Origin: Aplectana chamaeleonis
Taxonomy: Eukaryota > Nematoda > Chromadorea > Rhabditida > Cosmocercidae
Reading direction: 5' to 3'
DNA length: 64,000 nt
NCBI GenBank assembly: GCA_029168955.1
Contig: JAPDOI010001345.1
Location: 1 to 64,000 of the forward strand
Part shown: piece by piece, positions 11,001 to 22,889 of the stretch
Numbering within the stretch: position 1 is the first letter of the stretch
Layout of the letters: each line of letters begins with the position of its first letter
Position numbers and translations under genes: made by a program
Notes under the pieces: model-generated
Seen by the model: only the letters and a program-made list of their open reading frames with translations
What the model was told of the DNA's origin: nothing
The model's database searches: none

Positions 11001-14000
11001 GGCCGGCGGCTGCACATGACCTCTCGTAAAAGCTGCTGCCGAAGGAGCGACGCGGCGTGTGCTGGAAAGAGTGATGGTGTTAACTAAGCACAGCGGCTTG
11101 TCGTGGAAGCCTCGCGGATGAGCCGTGTTTCCTATCACCCTATAGCAGGCGGTGTGGATCAGCTATTTTTTTCCAACCCTTGCAAATGCTCCGTGGGTCC
11201 TGACTAAACTGTCGGATGAAGGAGCATACGACTGTGGGTGACGGATGATCCTTGAAGTTCTCTGGCTTCGCCTTGTTTTAGTTCGCGCAGTCGACGTCGA
11301 CCATCCACCGACTGGTTGGCGAGTTTCGACGGGATCCTCCATCATTGCTCAGAAACTTTCAGTTGTTTGAATCAAGGATAGAGCAAAATACCATGTCTGC
11401 TTCGTAGTTGGGGTGCGTGTTGGCTGCGACAATTTCTGTGCGTCCGCTTATTTTCATCATTTCGTCGTTCCCAACATCCGTTGCATTCCTAGTCAGGCAG
11501 AAAATCGCGCCCATGGCGCGCACTTTGCTAACCTAACAGAATCTATAATCGACACGTCATTACTTATACTGACCATAAAAATTTCCTTTTGTAGCTTTTT
11601 AATCACCGGTATCGTTTCTCGAGTGCATCTGTATAAGTCGCCTCGATAATTGAGTGGTGCGATTCTGATGGGGTTCAAAAATGGCTGCTTCCATAGAGAG
11701 CTTTCTTTGGGCACTGCTCAATCCAATATGGCTTAAGCCTAGAGGCAGTGTTAAAGATAATGCTTCGATTCTGAGGTTAATCCCGCTAAATCGAATGATT
11801 GGCCTTCCGAAGAAAGGCACAAAAACCTTGCTAATCTCACCCAGCTACCACCATAATTCTGCTTGCAGTAACCTTTGTTCGTTGTGGCAATTGAATCTTT
11901 TTCTGGACCCGTCTATCTTGCAATTCTCTACTCTCTGCTGCTCCGTTGTTTTACTCGGACCCTGATCCAATACATTGTGCCTAAAATATTCCACAATTTT
12001 TGATTAGCCCCATGTGTTCTACCGGTGACAACCACCGTAGAACATGTTCATCAACTGGACAACTACCAGGCCAGTCCAATGGTTCACTGTCCGAAGAATT
12101 TTTAAATTCTGCCTAATTCTCCATAGAAAGTGTTATAATATCAGGCAAGTGTAAGAACCTTCTAAAATGGACCAAGGTCAGAATTCAGATACGTTTCGTG
12201 TACTACGAGTGGCTGCTGGGGCAGCGACCACGGGCACCGCGGTCGCCAACATCTGCAGAGCGTGGGAGGAGGGATGCAGTGTCCCAACGCACTGCAGTCA
12301 GCCGCTGGTTCAATCGTTTCGAGAGCGGCGACGCACGGCGAGCCTCTCGAGGACAGGGAGCACAGCGGGAGGCCTTCTACGGTGGATGATGACGAAGTCC
12401 GAAATCGCTGTATAAAGGAGAAGCCGGAAGCCACCACTCGTGAACTGGCGACGACGCTCCTGGCTGCAACTTAGAGTCCACCATCCACAATCTGACTCAA
12501 CTTACTCGGCTACCACAAAGTTTCTGGCCCGTTGGATCCTCCCACCGTCTGACGGACGCCAACAAGCAGAGCCCGCGTGGCCGTCTGCCCAGTCCCTCAC
12601 TCCTTCGTCCGCATCGCAGAGGAGTTTCTCCGGAGACCTGGTCACTGGGGATGAGAGCTGGAGTCTCTCGCGACAACGTCCTTCCCGCCGATGCTGTCCT
12701 GGATCCCGCGCGGAGAAAGAGCCATGCCGACGACGCCGAAAGCCGATCTGCACCCGCTGAAAGATCATGCTCTGCCTGCTGAAGTGGGACACCAAGGGCA
12801 TGCTGTACTTCGAGCTGCTCCGGTAAGGCCAGGACGGTCACCGCCTCCCATCTGCCGTCACACCGATCCCAGCTCGAAACTAACGCTCGCCGCCATCCGA
12901 GAAAAGCGTTCCCTGGCGGACGCTCGGTCCACCTGCTGAACGACAACGCGCGCGCCCCACGTGGCGAAAGGAGACCCAGCAGAAGTTGGAGACGCTCGGC
13001 TGGGAAGACGGTTGCCCATCCGCCGTATTCCCCGGACCTCGCCCCCCCTCCGACTACACCGCTTGTTCCGCCCGCTGGAAGCATCATTTGGCCGGAAGAA
13101 AATTCACCAACTTCACGACCAACCTTAAATCCGACATCGCGGACTTTCTTCGAGTCGCTTGGCTCCGGAGTTCTGTGCGAAGGGCATCGGCGACCTGCCC
13201 AATCGATGGGCCACTGTTGTGGATAACTGTGGTGATTTTATTGTTGAGATTAGACTTGTTTTTCAATAAAGTTGAAAAAAAATTAAAAAATGATGGTGAA
13301 ATTTTTGGACAGAATTTTTATGGACAACCTGGTAGTCCAGGCCCAGAGAGATAGTGCATCACCGAAATAAGACGTTTTATTGCGTTTCTCGCCGTTTTCT
13401 TCCTAATTTTGGTTACAATGTGAGTGGCCAACGCATTTTTTTTGAGTGGAAAACCCTTGAACGCGAAAATCATCGTGAGACACGCGCCTTTAAAGGCATC
13501 GTTTCAGCGCTTAGAACCATTTTCAGGCTCAATTTTATGAGATGAGCCCGGTGAGAATACACACTGGTAAGCTTCGACGCGCAGAGAAAAACGTAAAGGT
13601 TGCGATGAGGTTGGAGGGGATTAGAAGAGTGAGAATCCGCCACGGATTTTACTGACCCATTCATGGCTAGCACTTTTTCTTAGAAATGTTGATGCGACCG
13701 TCAAAACTAACATGAAAAACAGTTACGGCACAAACTCGACATACTGAAAAACTTCAGAAAACTGACAGTAGGGAATCTCCAAATGCAGTAAAACGATCGA
13801 AAACGATTCTGGCGCGGAATTCAAGTTCGTATTTAATTAGTTCCGATTGATTTTCTTAACAAATGAAGGTTTTCATGGAACTCTACATTTATTTAGTTTT
13901 TCAAGAGAGAATGTTACACAAAACATGAAAAATAATAGCATGGTTTTCTGCGCGTACGATGCCTTTAAAGGCACAGACTAAGCTCAGAGGTAAAATTTGA

Positions 14001-17000
14001 TTTTATAGGCCGCCCACAAGCTATTATAGCAAGCCTGCCAAGTGTGAGATCTCAATTCAGTCAAATAGTGTGAGAAATTGCGGGGAAAAAGTCGGCCCCC
14101 GCCCCAATACCCTAAAAAGCGTAAATCAAGCGTTTCGCACTTTGATTAGAGAATGATTTCTTGCAAACACAAAAAGCTAGGTTTGGTGGCTGCTATGCTA
14201 GAAACAAAATGTACAATAACAGAGCTCTTGGTTATCTCTCCGGGCCGGTGCGCTCCAGTTGAGCTTTGGGCTCCTGTAAATTGTAGGCGGGGTCGACTCT
14301 TTCCTGCCGATTCTATGCTGTTTGGGCTGAATTGGATCGCGCTCTTTGCAAACCTGCCATTCACGATGGACGAACTCACTCTATCTAATTTTGTCCCTGA
14401 GTTTGAACTGTGCCTTTGAATATCCCACGCTTGCTGAGCGATTCGTGAAAATGAAGATTTGGGTGGTGGCCATTCACATGCGTGTCATCAAATGTTCTGC
14501 AATCAGATAAGCATTCGAAATGGTGTTCGAGGTGTTGTTTTCGATTATCAGGTAATCGAAAAATTCCGATTTTCGATTACTGGTACCAGAAATCGACTAT
14601 GAAAAAATCAGATAATCGATCATTATTGAGATCGACTATCGAAAAGAAAACCTCATATTCGATTATTATTCAGAAATCGACTATCAAAAATGCCGGATAT
14701 TCGATTATTATTCGAAATGTTTATCGATTCTGACATTAGCTATTCAGAACATCATTCGATCTTCGAACATATTCGAATAATCTAACAACCATAACCAGAT
14801 TCTACCACAGAAATTGCTGGAAGGGCCAATTTATTTTTAACACTTCAGATGGGTCAGGACTGAGGCATGTTAGAAAAGTTGAGACTCGTAAATCGCCGTT
14901 TCAAAAAGCCTCATCCATTTATTATCTCGTAAATCGTTTTGTAAAATCAGAGATGCGCAATAGGCTCAAACCCGGCCCCGAACCTCATTAAACATGGAGC
15001 AGTTTCAGCATTCCAGTGATGATCTGTGTTTCAAAAAGTCTGTTTTAATTGATAACCAAAAAAACCTATCTCTGAGTGCCAGATGCAGGCGCGCGCTGTG
15101 GCAGCACGTTTACAGTGATACAATCGTGGTGGGACCACGTGGTCCCGGCGATGCGATGTACCTTAATCAATACACGATTACATCAAAAATTACATGCTGC
15201 AGCAGCGTTTGTCCATAACTTCAGAGTAGGAATTTCCATTAAATAAGGACAATACTGGTCGAATGCTCAAATCATCTATCCAACGCTTTTTTGTTTTTAA
15301 ATACCAAGACTTGTGGTTTCGAAAATTGAAGCTGCAGAATTTGATGGAGATCAGTGTACCAACTGAGCAATCTGTCTTTTTAGTAGCTAAAGCTAAAGCT
15401 ATGCAGAAATATGATGAGACATAGTTCAGACCGACATATGCGCTAGATCAAAATACCACGGAAATTCTCAATGGGCGAGATTTGTATGCTTTTTTACCAA
15501 CTTTAATAACAAACTGCTTCTACGGCTGTCGACCGACTAATTCGAATTTTGTTCTTTTGTCGTTTTTTGAAGACTAATTAAAAGGATAATGCTGAATAGG
15601 TGAAAAATTAAGTATTACTTAAGAGGTGAAGTAAATGTCGACCAGCAGCAAGTTTTGCGGATGTACTCATTAGAACAGAAAAATGGTGATCAGGAGGCTC
15701 CACACGTCCCATAATTCTCACCCACCTAAAACATCACGACAATGCCAGTGCCATCCTCACTTTTTCAAATCAAAGCGAATAAAGGTGCCACAGAGGATTG
15801 ACAATCCAAACAAATTGGATTTCAAGCTCGCCTTATTTCGCATGTATAGGGTTACCCTATTGCGGCGGGTGTGCTTCTCATAGAGATCAGAAAATGTCGG
15901 TGTAAACGAATTCACAGCGAAAAAGCAGCACGCAGTCGCTAATCGAGAAATTCCATGACCATTATTAACAGCTCTGGACGAAGTAACGCCAGTGGAACGG
16001 CAATGGCGACTTGGCGGAACGAACAGCTCCCATCTCACTATCCTTATTGCTATCGTTCAAGAATAGTAAACCGGCAGGAATTATATGCTTTAACTTTGGT
16101 GCCCGCGATCAGACGAAGATTCACATAGGCCCAGGAATGTTTTGCCGAGAGCGGTGCAGTGTTCACCAAGAGTCGTCTTCAATTTTGAGATTTATTGCTG
16201 TAGGATGTGTTTGATACCCAACTAAGACTGAAAGAATGAAGAAACCGAGAAAAACACATCAGAAGGAACTGCGAAATCCCCTATTCCTCACTTGCAGCCT
16301 TTTTACTCTCACAGGAACTATCATTGTGACAGCAAGAAATCTTTGTGGACCAAATCATGCACAGCTCTCTCGTTTTCTGAAACCGTTCTTTTCTTTGGAT
16401 TCTCCATAATACTGTTTTGTCCAAAATACTCTTCCATTTCAATTATTTCATTTTCATTAACAGTGACAATCCACAAATATCATTATGCTCCTTTGATCAG
16501 ACCACTAATTAGGCCTGAGAATAGATGTGACTGAAATAAGACGTGTTTTAGTGCATTTCTCAGCCGTTTTCATGGTGATTTTAGTATAATGCTTGGTATT
16601 GCTTTATTTTGAGTGGAAAAACTCGAGGAATGAAAGCCATCATGCGACACTAAACCTTCAACACTTCCCATTTGCCTACCATGCTCCCTTATCCACTGTG
16701 CAGTTATTTTTATTTATAAATCAGGTTAAACCAGATCTTACCACAACCATATATGGAATCCAAATGCCCTATCGATGCTCTGGAACTCTCAGCTTCATTC
16801 ATCTCTAACTTCTGTATCTCTTGGAGTCAGCCCTTGCGATCTGGTGCTGGAAAGTTCCATTTTGCTCAAGGATTCAGTGATTAAATTTAGTTTTTTAAAG
16901 TAACTGATGAAGGTCGCGGCGGCAGTGTTTCGATTAGTGAAGGTTTAACAATATCAATAATTCATAGTCTGACCTGGAACTTCCTACAATTAGACGACAT

Positions 17001-19050
17001 TCCATTCACGCTCGTACACAGCGTGATGATCAGGAGGACTGTTTTCACTTACGAGTCTTTATGTAATTGAGATCAACCAGCCGCAAAGCGACTGGAAGAG
17101 GGTTCAATGGTTGCCAGGACACCAGCAGACTGTGAGATGTTTATAGATTTTGTTCCGATTTTGCTAAAGATTTTTTCCAATACCAGCAGCCGGTCTGCCG
17201 GTTACACTAAACACCGTTTTCAATAAATTATGTTCCCGCCACCAACGAAGCGCTTTGCTGCTGATTACCTGTGACTTTGGTTTCGGGAGAACTTCGCGCA
17301 AAAATTGCAATTAGACGAAACGAAGGGAGGAGCAGTGGAAACGAAAGGACGGTACGAGCGTTGCGCGCAATGGCGAAAATGGCGTGGCAAGTGTTTGCAG
17401 CGCAGACGAGACTTCGGGCAATTTTTCACACCTGAGGGCGACGCTCAGAGTTTTCACTGGAGCGTGCAGATTGAAAATCATCGATTGACGGCGTATGAAA
17501 ATCGCATCAGCGCATGTTCGAGCGTGAGCGCTTCGCGAGCGCTGGGCATTGTCGGTGCAACTGCTGCACATACGCAATTTCTCGTAAACAAAACAACGAC
17601 GATTTTTGGCGCTTTGCCAATGGTTTTCTCCGTCGTTCTTCCAAGTGCATGTGATCCACTAAATATGGATGTTCCAATTCGCTTTCATTGTTGAACTTGG
17701 TGGATTCAATGAAAAAAAACGACGACAAGCGGCGACAGTTTGCCGTAAGCGCAACGTCCTTCAGTGTTGCGTTGCATTTGCAAGGCGACTTGCGATAGTC
17801 GTCGCGCGATGACTTAATTCGCCATGAGCCTCAAAATGTAACTCGCACCTCTCTTGCTGTGAACACCAAGCGTAGATGCGACGTGACGTCCAGCAGTGAT
17901 CGATACGTAAGCTGGTTATAACATCGCGACGCACCACGAATGAACTCTGGGCGCGGCCCAACCAAACACCGCGCTGGCGTTGCTTCATGGTTAACGCATT
18001 AGAGCCGCTGTGGGTGGCATCAAAATATACTGCTAGTGTAGAAATGGTGGTATCGAGTTTTCGTGCCGATATCGATGAACCCTTCCTATAATGATCGTGA
18101 AGAAATATTGAACGGTTCAAATGCTAACAGCGCCATGTGTGAAATTGTATCTTCAAAGCGGTAGAGTCGCATAACTCTGAATTCAGTAGATACATGGTTG
18201 GGGTTCGTTATTTCATTCAGAAGTTATTCGATTATAGATATTCCATTCATTCGAAATAGAGAATCGAATATATTCCATTCATTCGTTTATTCGAGAAATT
18301 TGAGAGTCGAATATATTCATTCATTCGTTTATTCGAAAAATTTTTAGGTAGAACCATATTCGTTAAATCATTCATTCGGTCCGTTTAGTCAAAAACTTTA
18401 ACTATAAGCCTACTACCCAATAATACTGATATGCCTTATTTTGCAAATGCTGTTGGTTTGCATACGCGATTTCCATAGTTGCAGTGGGATCATCTGACTG
18501 CTTGCTTCTTCAGGCCAGATGCTGAAGCAATCCCCAGGTCAGATGCTGAAGCTGTCTCCAGGCCAGATTCTGAAGCTGAGGAATATCTGTTCGACGAGAC
18601 GAAGCCAACGTTTATAGTGACCGTACCATCAACAAGCAGGTTTGATTCTTAATCTCGAATATAGAATGTGTGAGTTTTTTTGAATACTTTGGAGGTCTAG
18701 TGTGGAAATCGATGACGTGAGTACTTTATGCATCTATGATTGTAACTCGACTATATGTGCTGCGACACTTATGGCTGGTTCATCGACGACTGAAGAGAAG
18801 ACAGTACTGGCGATAAGTCCTTGAGGAGAATAGCATACATGAAGATGTTTCTCATGATGATTGCTCGACAGTTTGTGAGGTGCTGCATGAGAGTTTTCAG
18901 TATTTAAGTGAGGATGATGTCTTCTTCTCTCAAAAGACTTTCCTGGCTGTAACTTTCAGGTTGCCCATCTTAGAGGCACATCATTGACAGGGGGTGGATG
19001 AGAAGATCAAAGAGGCTGAGCAGTCACCCAGCTGTTCAGTAATCTTGTGA
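7507..19050 (+). CDS. Zinc-finger paralogue copy A (5' exons not found, 3' end decayed)
   Basis: Exons by homology with copy D: c 7507-7594, d 7651-8016, e 8883-8983, f 9054-9117, g 9174-9472, h0 18514-18639, h from 18701, i about 18958-19050. Exons c to h0 keep their frame and the phases fit (e ends in phase 2, f starts with one base, and so on). Exon d carries SYCFWHVGH and the finger CPLCPSIVKNQEELVRHC. Exon e ends GYRCLW, f has FCTSFMQ, and g has RFCLKHAGH followed by IIAYLEQQLPIDHIV and LHFISADDVRELA. Exon h meets a TGA after AISP, and exon i needs a frameshift (VAHLRGTSLTG, then VDEKIKEAE). A poly(A) signal follows at 19453. It is either a gene with an altered C-terminus or a recent pseudogene. 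Intron g-h0 is 9041 bp. Confidence 0.6.
8055..8780. mobile_element. MITE-like element K in intron d-e of copy A
   Basis: Inverted termini GATTCGGCCACGATAGGCTT and AAGCCTTTCGTGGCCGAATC bound 726 bp. A partial copy of the terminus recurs internally near 8620-8650. Without it the intron would be about 140 bp. Target duplication is not clear, and no transposase is seen. Confidence 0.7.
8883..9472 (+). CDS. Copy A exons e, f and g (zinc-binding module 2 plus helical tail)
   Basis: Exon e (8883-8983) starts AWKEETEKRTSTSW and ends GYRCLW. Exon f (9054-9117) is SCRRNSEALHVPPRFCTSFMQ in part. Exon g (9174-9472, 299 nt) gives SILVRFCLKHAGH, then a helical region with PIDHIVKTIRKEF and FISADDVREL. Putative zinc ligands are the Cys of YRC, the Cys of FCTSF, and the two His of KHAGH. 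Acceptors are TTTTCAG and CTATTCAG. Copy D has lost the helical tail of exon g by shortening to 125 nt. Confidence 0.75.
9957..9992. repeat. Perfect 13 bp-arm hairpin
   Basis: CCGTGGCCGTCCC at 9957-9969 pairs with GGGACGGCCACGG at 9980-9992 around a 10-base loop. It lies in the long intron of copy A. It may be part of a degraded foldback element. Confidence 0.6.
10550..10985. mobile_element. TTAA MITE, AGGCAGTGTC family, copy 1 (436 bp)
   Basis: Termini are AGGCAGTGTCTACGATAAAA and TTTATCGTGGACACTGCCT, flanked by TTAA at 10546-10549 and 10986-10989. It is the same element, in reverse orientation, as the one at 39652-40089 (shared internal GATTCTTTCTTCACT and its complement). No transposase. 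Confidence 0.88.
12066..13332 (+). mobile_element. mariner relic (1267 bp) in the copy A intron
   Basis: Degraded inverted termini start CCAGGCCAGTCC and end GGACAACCTGG, with TA on both sides. In broken frames the plus strand shows the HTH end RWFNRFESGD, then LEDREHSGRPSTVDDDE, LVTGDESW, LLNDNARAP and HPPYSPDLAP, which are mariner transposase motifs. Many frameshifts make it inactive. A 196 aa open frame on the opposite strand (12497-13087) is a GC-driven shadow. Confidence 0.82.
13494..13964. mobile_element. TTAA MITE, AGGCATCG family, copy 1 (471 bp)
   Basis: Termini AGGCATCGTTTCAGCGC and GCGCGTACGATGCCT are flanked by TTAA at 13490-13493 and 13965-13968. Interior sequence (GGCTCAATTTTATGA..., CACAAACTCGACAT...) matches the pair at 53269-54219. 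No coding capacity. Confidence 0.87.
13970..18513. other. Remainder of the long copy A intron, no gene recognised
   Basis: There is a dispersed repeat, since 16520-16660 resembles 13350-13490 (GAAATAAGACG..., TTTTGAGTGGAAAA). Low-complexity ATTCGAATA-rich stretches lie at 14530-14780 and 18215-18370. A 129 aa open frame at 17305-17694 has no recognisable motif. I see no exon, tRNA or intact transposon. Confidence 0.5.
14530..14780. repeat. ATTCGATTAT-type low-complexity repeat
   Basis: Imperfect reiteration of TCGATTATT and ATCGACTATC. A related ATTCGTTTATTCG-rich patch is at 18215-18370 in the same intron. Confidence 0.6.
18514..19050 (+). pseudogene. Copy A exons h0, h and i (3' end, decayed)
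   Basis: Exon h0 (18514-18639, 126 nt) is open and encodes three imperfect PDxEA repeats, then EEYLFDETKPT. After a 61 bp intron, exon h starts at 18701 with DVSTLCIYDCNST and AATLMAGSST, parallel to the other copies, but reaches TGA and the CESC motif is missing. Exon i aligns only with a frameshift. These breaks could be real or assembly errors. Confidence 0.55.
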
Positions 19051-19452
19051 AGAAGGAAGCGAGATAAGAAGCGGTGTCTGAAAATGCGCTATCATAGAAG
19101 AAATTGTTCCGATTTGATTGCTCTTCATTGGCAAAAATAGATCAACGTGACGGGTTGATGAGCTGGACCTCGCTTTTGACATCAGGGTTTTCATCTCTAT
19201 TGTCTATGACTGGTATTCAAGCATTGGTGGAAGCTGTGAGTTTTATCTCTCGATTCGTGTTGGATCAGCTCATCGTCCGTGTTTCTCAGTTAAAAACCGC
19301 ACTCAGCAATCAGGCGCGAAATCGAACAATCGTTGCATCCATCTTCTCTTCGCTGCAAATTTTCCCGCCGAGCAGCGTTGCAGCTTCCTCCTTGTTGCGG
19401 CGCTCCAGTCGTATACGCTTGTTGTTTTTGTGGTCTTGTTTGAAGTGATAGA

Positions 19453-19458
19453 AATAAA
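19453..19458 (+). terminator. Poly(A) signal AATAAA of copy A
   Basis: The sequence GAAATAAACG...GTATAGACCACGG corresponds to GAAATAAACAGTATTGATCA (copy D) and GAAATAAACCGTATAAATCA (copy C). Its conserved position about 240-400 bp after exon i supports a 3' UTR end. Confidence 0.6.
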
Positions 19459-19899
19459 CGAAGTATAGACCACGGTGTTCATTTGCTCAATGTATGTAAG
19501 GTCTCTCCGAAGCGCTGCGCCACGGTTGTACCTTTGAATCTCTGATCGGTAAGGGGTGACTGCCCAAACAGAGGAACTCAGAGCTTGTCACTATCAGGAA
19601 CTCTAGTCCTTGCGCGCCACCCGCTATGAGGATAGCGTATCATCTGAAAGAAGCACGCGCGTGGCTTTACGTGCTAGACTGCTAAGCCTGATCACAATTC
19701 CACAGATTTGGCTGCGCTGTTGGCTAAGCGGCGATCGGATAATAATGAGCTGTAACGGTTCCAGCGCGCAGCCCTGGGCCGGCCATGGACCAAAGTGCCG
19801 CTACTTTGCAGGACGATATATTCTCATTTAGAATTTCTTCTCTAAGATCCGTTATCCCAGTATGTTGGAGTGCGGTAGGATCTCAAACTTTCTAGCACT

Positions 19900-20227
19900 A
19901 TGAGTCCACCGCAGAAGGCAAGGATACGGCTCATGGAGTGTCCTCTATGTCGAGAAAGTTTTGGCATTCAAGAAGACCTCGTTACTCATTGCGAATGTGT
20001 ATTTTTAACGGAGTCAAGGAGAGCATAATGAGGAAGCGATCATTCCCTAATGTCGACAGTTATTATCTGGTGAGGAAGGTAACGGGTTTCCGCTGATGGC
20101 TCACCAGCATCTATCTTGTAGAACTGGAAAAAGGAGAGCTGGCAATAAACAACTGGATCCCTTGGGATGAGACAAAGATTTCCTGGAGAGAAAGTAAGAG
20201 TGTGGTGCGCTCCTACAGATGCAGCAG
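19900..20227 (+). pseudogene. Copy B exons a and b (start codon, first finger, YRC segment)
   Basis: The ATG at 19900 is in frame with MECPLCRESFGIQEDLVTHC. A +1 shift then restores the reading NGVKESIMRKRSF, matching the copy D tail. The intron is 20070-20121. Exon b has INNWIPWDETK and RSYRCSR, clearly homologous to DNWIPWKIQK and RSYRCNR of copy D, but lacks one base. Confidence 0.7.
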
Positions 20228-20594
20228 GTTCGAATATTGTTTTGTTACTTCGATTTAATTTATGAGTATTTGACTTGTTAACAGAAGGTGCTGAGTTGAT
20301 CGCATCACGCTTAGCTCCAGGGCTTGCATGCATGAACACGCGAACACAGGGTTTGAAAACCCCCGTGCGTGGGCCCTCTGTGCTGGACGTTCTATCTCAG
20401 CTTCCTCCACTCCGCGCATGGGCCTCAGCGCTCGACGTTCACTATCGCGCGCGGTGCGACGCGACGCGATTCCCCTCACCCTTCTATTGCATTCATGCAT
20501 GCACCGGTCCAGAGCAAAGGATTGAGTCAGCATATTTCTTATGCGGCAGGGTTGCTACTAACGAACAGCCAATATATGTGTTTGCGACGTTCAA

Positions 20595-21043
20595 AGGCAG
20601 GGCTTCTCGATGAACCCGGTTGTTGTGCTATTCCCATGGAATGGTAGATCACGACCATCAAAAATGTGAAAATAAGGTTGAAATTGGAGAAAAGGCTCAG
20701 GAACAAGATTGTAAACTAGGCTTGTCACTCCCGCCCCAAATTACAGAGATTTGTGTAAAAGCCTGTTTCGCCAACTTTTGTTTTGCCTCTAAAGTATTTT
20801 CTGAACATTACTGGAGACTAATGATTACTTCATGCAGCAAAATAAATGGCGGATAAGCAAGCGTGACGAAAATCGCGTTAATTAGGGGGCCGGCCGACTT
20901 TGATAATTATTCTTATATACCTTGTTTTTCAAACGTTTTTTCCGCGAATTTCCGGTTTTTACACTTATTTCTACTTTTGTATTGGCCAAATGTACATTTT
21001 CATGAGGAGAGCTCAAAAAGTCATTTTTATCTGAACCCTGCCT
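20595..21043. mobile_element. TTAA-type MITE, AGGCAGGG terminus (449 bp), in intron b-c of copy B
   Basis: Left end AGGCAGGGCTTCTCGATGAA follows TCAA. Right end TTATCTGAACCCTGCCT precedes TTAT. Both flanks look like TTAA with one change. Internal sequence is not shared with the other MITE families here. Confidence 0.6.
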
Positions 21044-21125
21044 TTATAAGCACGGTTTGACAAAACTTGTGAAATTTGTTTGTTTGCGCGGTGGAACTCC
21101 ATATCTTGATTCAACAACGTTTCAG

Positions 21126-21634
21126 AAATTGCGCAAAGCTATCGGGGTATTTCTCCCCATTGGAGCGAAGCCAACGAGAGTAATGAAGCCTTATCCGTAT
21201 TGCACCGCGTTTTTAACGGTGAGGAACTTTAGTCGAGTCATGGCATTAGTGATTTTGGTGTACATTCAGGAAACCACAGTTGAGAGTGGCTCTGTGGACA
21301 TGTAAGCTACTGCTTCATCGCATGTTGGTCATGATCTTGAATTCTACATGATTCCATCACCAATTTGGCTCACGATATGCTCCTCGCCGACACGTGGCAA
21401 CGACTCGACCGATGAGACGATTGCGGGCGCTCGCCAGCGTTAATCACTCCATTGCTGAATACCTGCTTCAGAGACTTTAGCGCATTTCGAACTGCGCTGG
21501 GTCAATAGATCGGAAGCAACAATGTCCAATGTGTTCTTCGATAATGGCGATCAGAAGAGAACTTCACTTCATCATTGCAACTCTGAGCACGTACCTGGGT
21601 GACAGCATATTAAAGGTTTAGAGCTATTTGAAGG
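21126..21634 (+). pseudogene. Copy B exons c and d (decayed)
   Basis: Exon c (21126-21218) ends PYPYCTAFLT. After a 51 bp intron, exon d starts ETTVESGSVDM and then a TAA. Downstream HVGHDLEFYMIP and SIMAIRREL-like finger remnants show base-level homology to copy A exon d, with frameshifts. Confidence 0.7.
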
Positions 21635-22889
21635 AGACAGAATTTGAGGTTTCACTGTTTTCAAATTTTTTCGAAGATTTCTTCCTTGAGGTCATGCGCT
21701 CTTGGGCTGCACAATTTCGGAACAACCTTACCAGTTTCATTCGACTGTTCGGTTTCTTCTCCTCGTTGCGCAAGATTGCAGGGAAGGCCTTGTGTCTGAA
21801 GCGTGTCTCGTCAGCGATAACGCCCTCAAGCGCCATTTGTTTAGGTGAGCAAAGTATACTCCACCAACTTTGATCCTCTGGGCAGGTGAACATGAAACAT
21901 TCACTACAGGAACCTGGTAACGTCAGGGATGGGGGGCTTCGAAAAGGTGCAAGTAATTTTTGGAGATGGGATGGGTGTCATTGGCGGCTTTTTGGACATA
22001 AGTTTTTCACCCTTGTGAGTTGCAGACTTTTGGTCCGTTCATACCGATCTAGAAGATGCGTTCTTGGGTGAAGGTGTTTCCCAAAGATTTTCATGGAATT
22101 TCGCGTCGACCAGTGTTTTCAGGTTGGGAAAATATTCTCCTAATATTCAGCCTAATTCTTTCATGAACTACCAGTTTATCGCTTATACTTTTGCCATTAA
22201 ATTTAGGGTCGCGGATGAAGGTTGTTTCCGTGAAATTCTGATTCGAATGATAGGTTGGGTTCCTAACTTTACTTGCGCCATAGTTATTTATATAGGATGC
22301 TCACGCTTCTGCGATGTAAACAAGAGATGCATGGATTAACTGAAGCCAACTATGGGGCTCTGCTCCACCGATCTGGCTGGCTTATGGAGCAAGTAAAGTC
22401 GGAAACTTCATATATACTTTGATGCAGATTGTCATGTAGATTCCAAAAACAACTTTCATCATGACCCTATCTCTAACGGTTTTAGCGTTGGAAGCGAAAA
22501 ACTGGGAGCGGACACGCGGGAGGTAAGGGCAAGGACTTAATCTAGGCCCCGTTAGGCTATGAGGCGATGATGGTAGCGGGGGAGATACGAGTAGGACGAC
22601 TCCGTACTGTATGTTCCATTTCTCACGTGGACCACAAAGCGGAGGCTAGCAGGAGTGGACATTGATCCGAAAAGCAGGAATTTCAGGCAAGTGATGCGGA
22701 AGCAAGAAAACCTGTTGGGAGCAGGCGTTTAGACTTTTTTCCGTTGGGCATGTACGGCCGCGAAAGTGATGTAGGCTCTGTGTCTCTACTTCTGTAAGCT
22801 TTCTCAACAATAACGATGGGTGAAGGCCAGCAATGGCTGAATAAACATCGCAACCAGGCGTGTTCCGGTATTCACTGCCCAACCTTCTT

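Noticed and set aside
12497..13087. 196-codon open frame on the minus strand
   Set aside because: It is the GC-rich complement of a plus-strand mariner relic with clear transposase motifs.
17305..17694. 129-codon plus-strand protein gene
   Set aside because: No domain, no splice partner, and an open complementary frame. It lies in the long intron of copy A.
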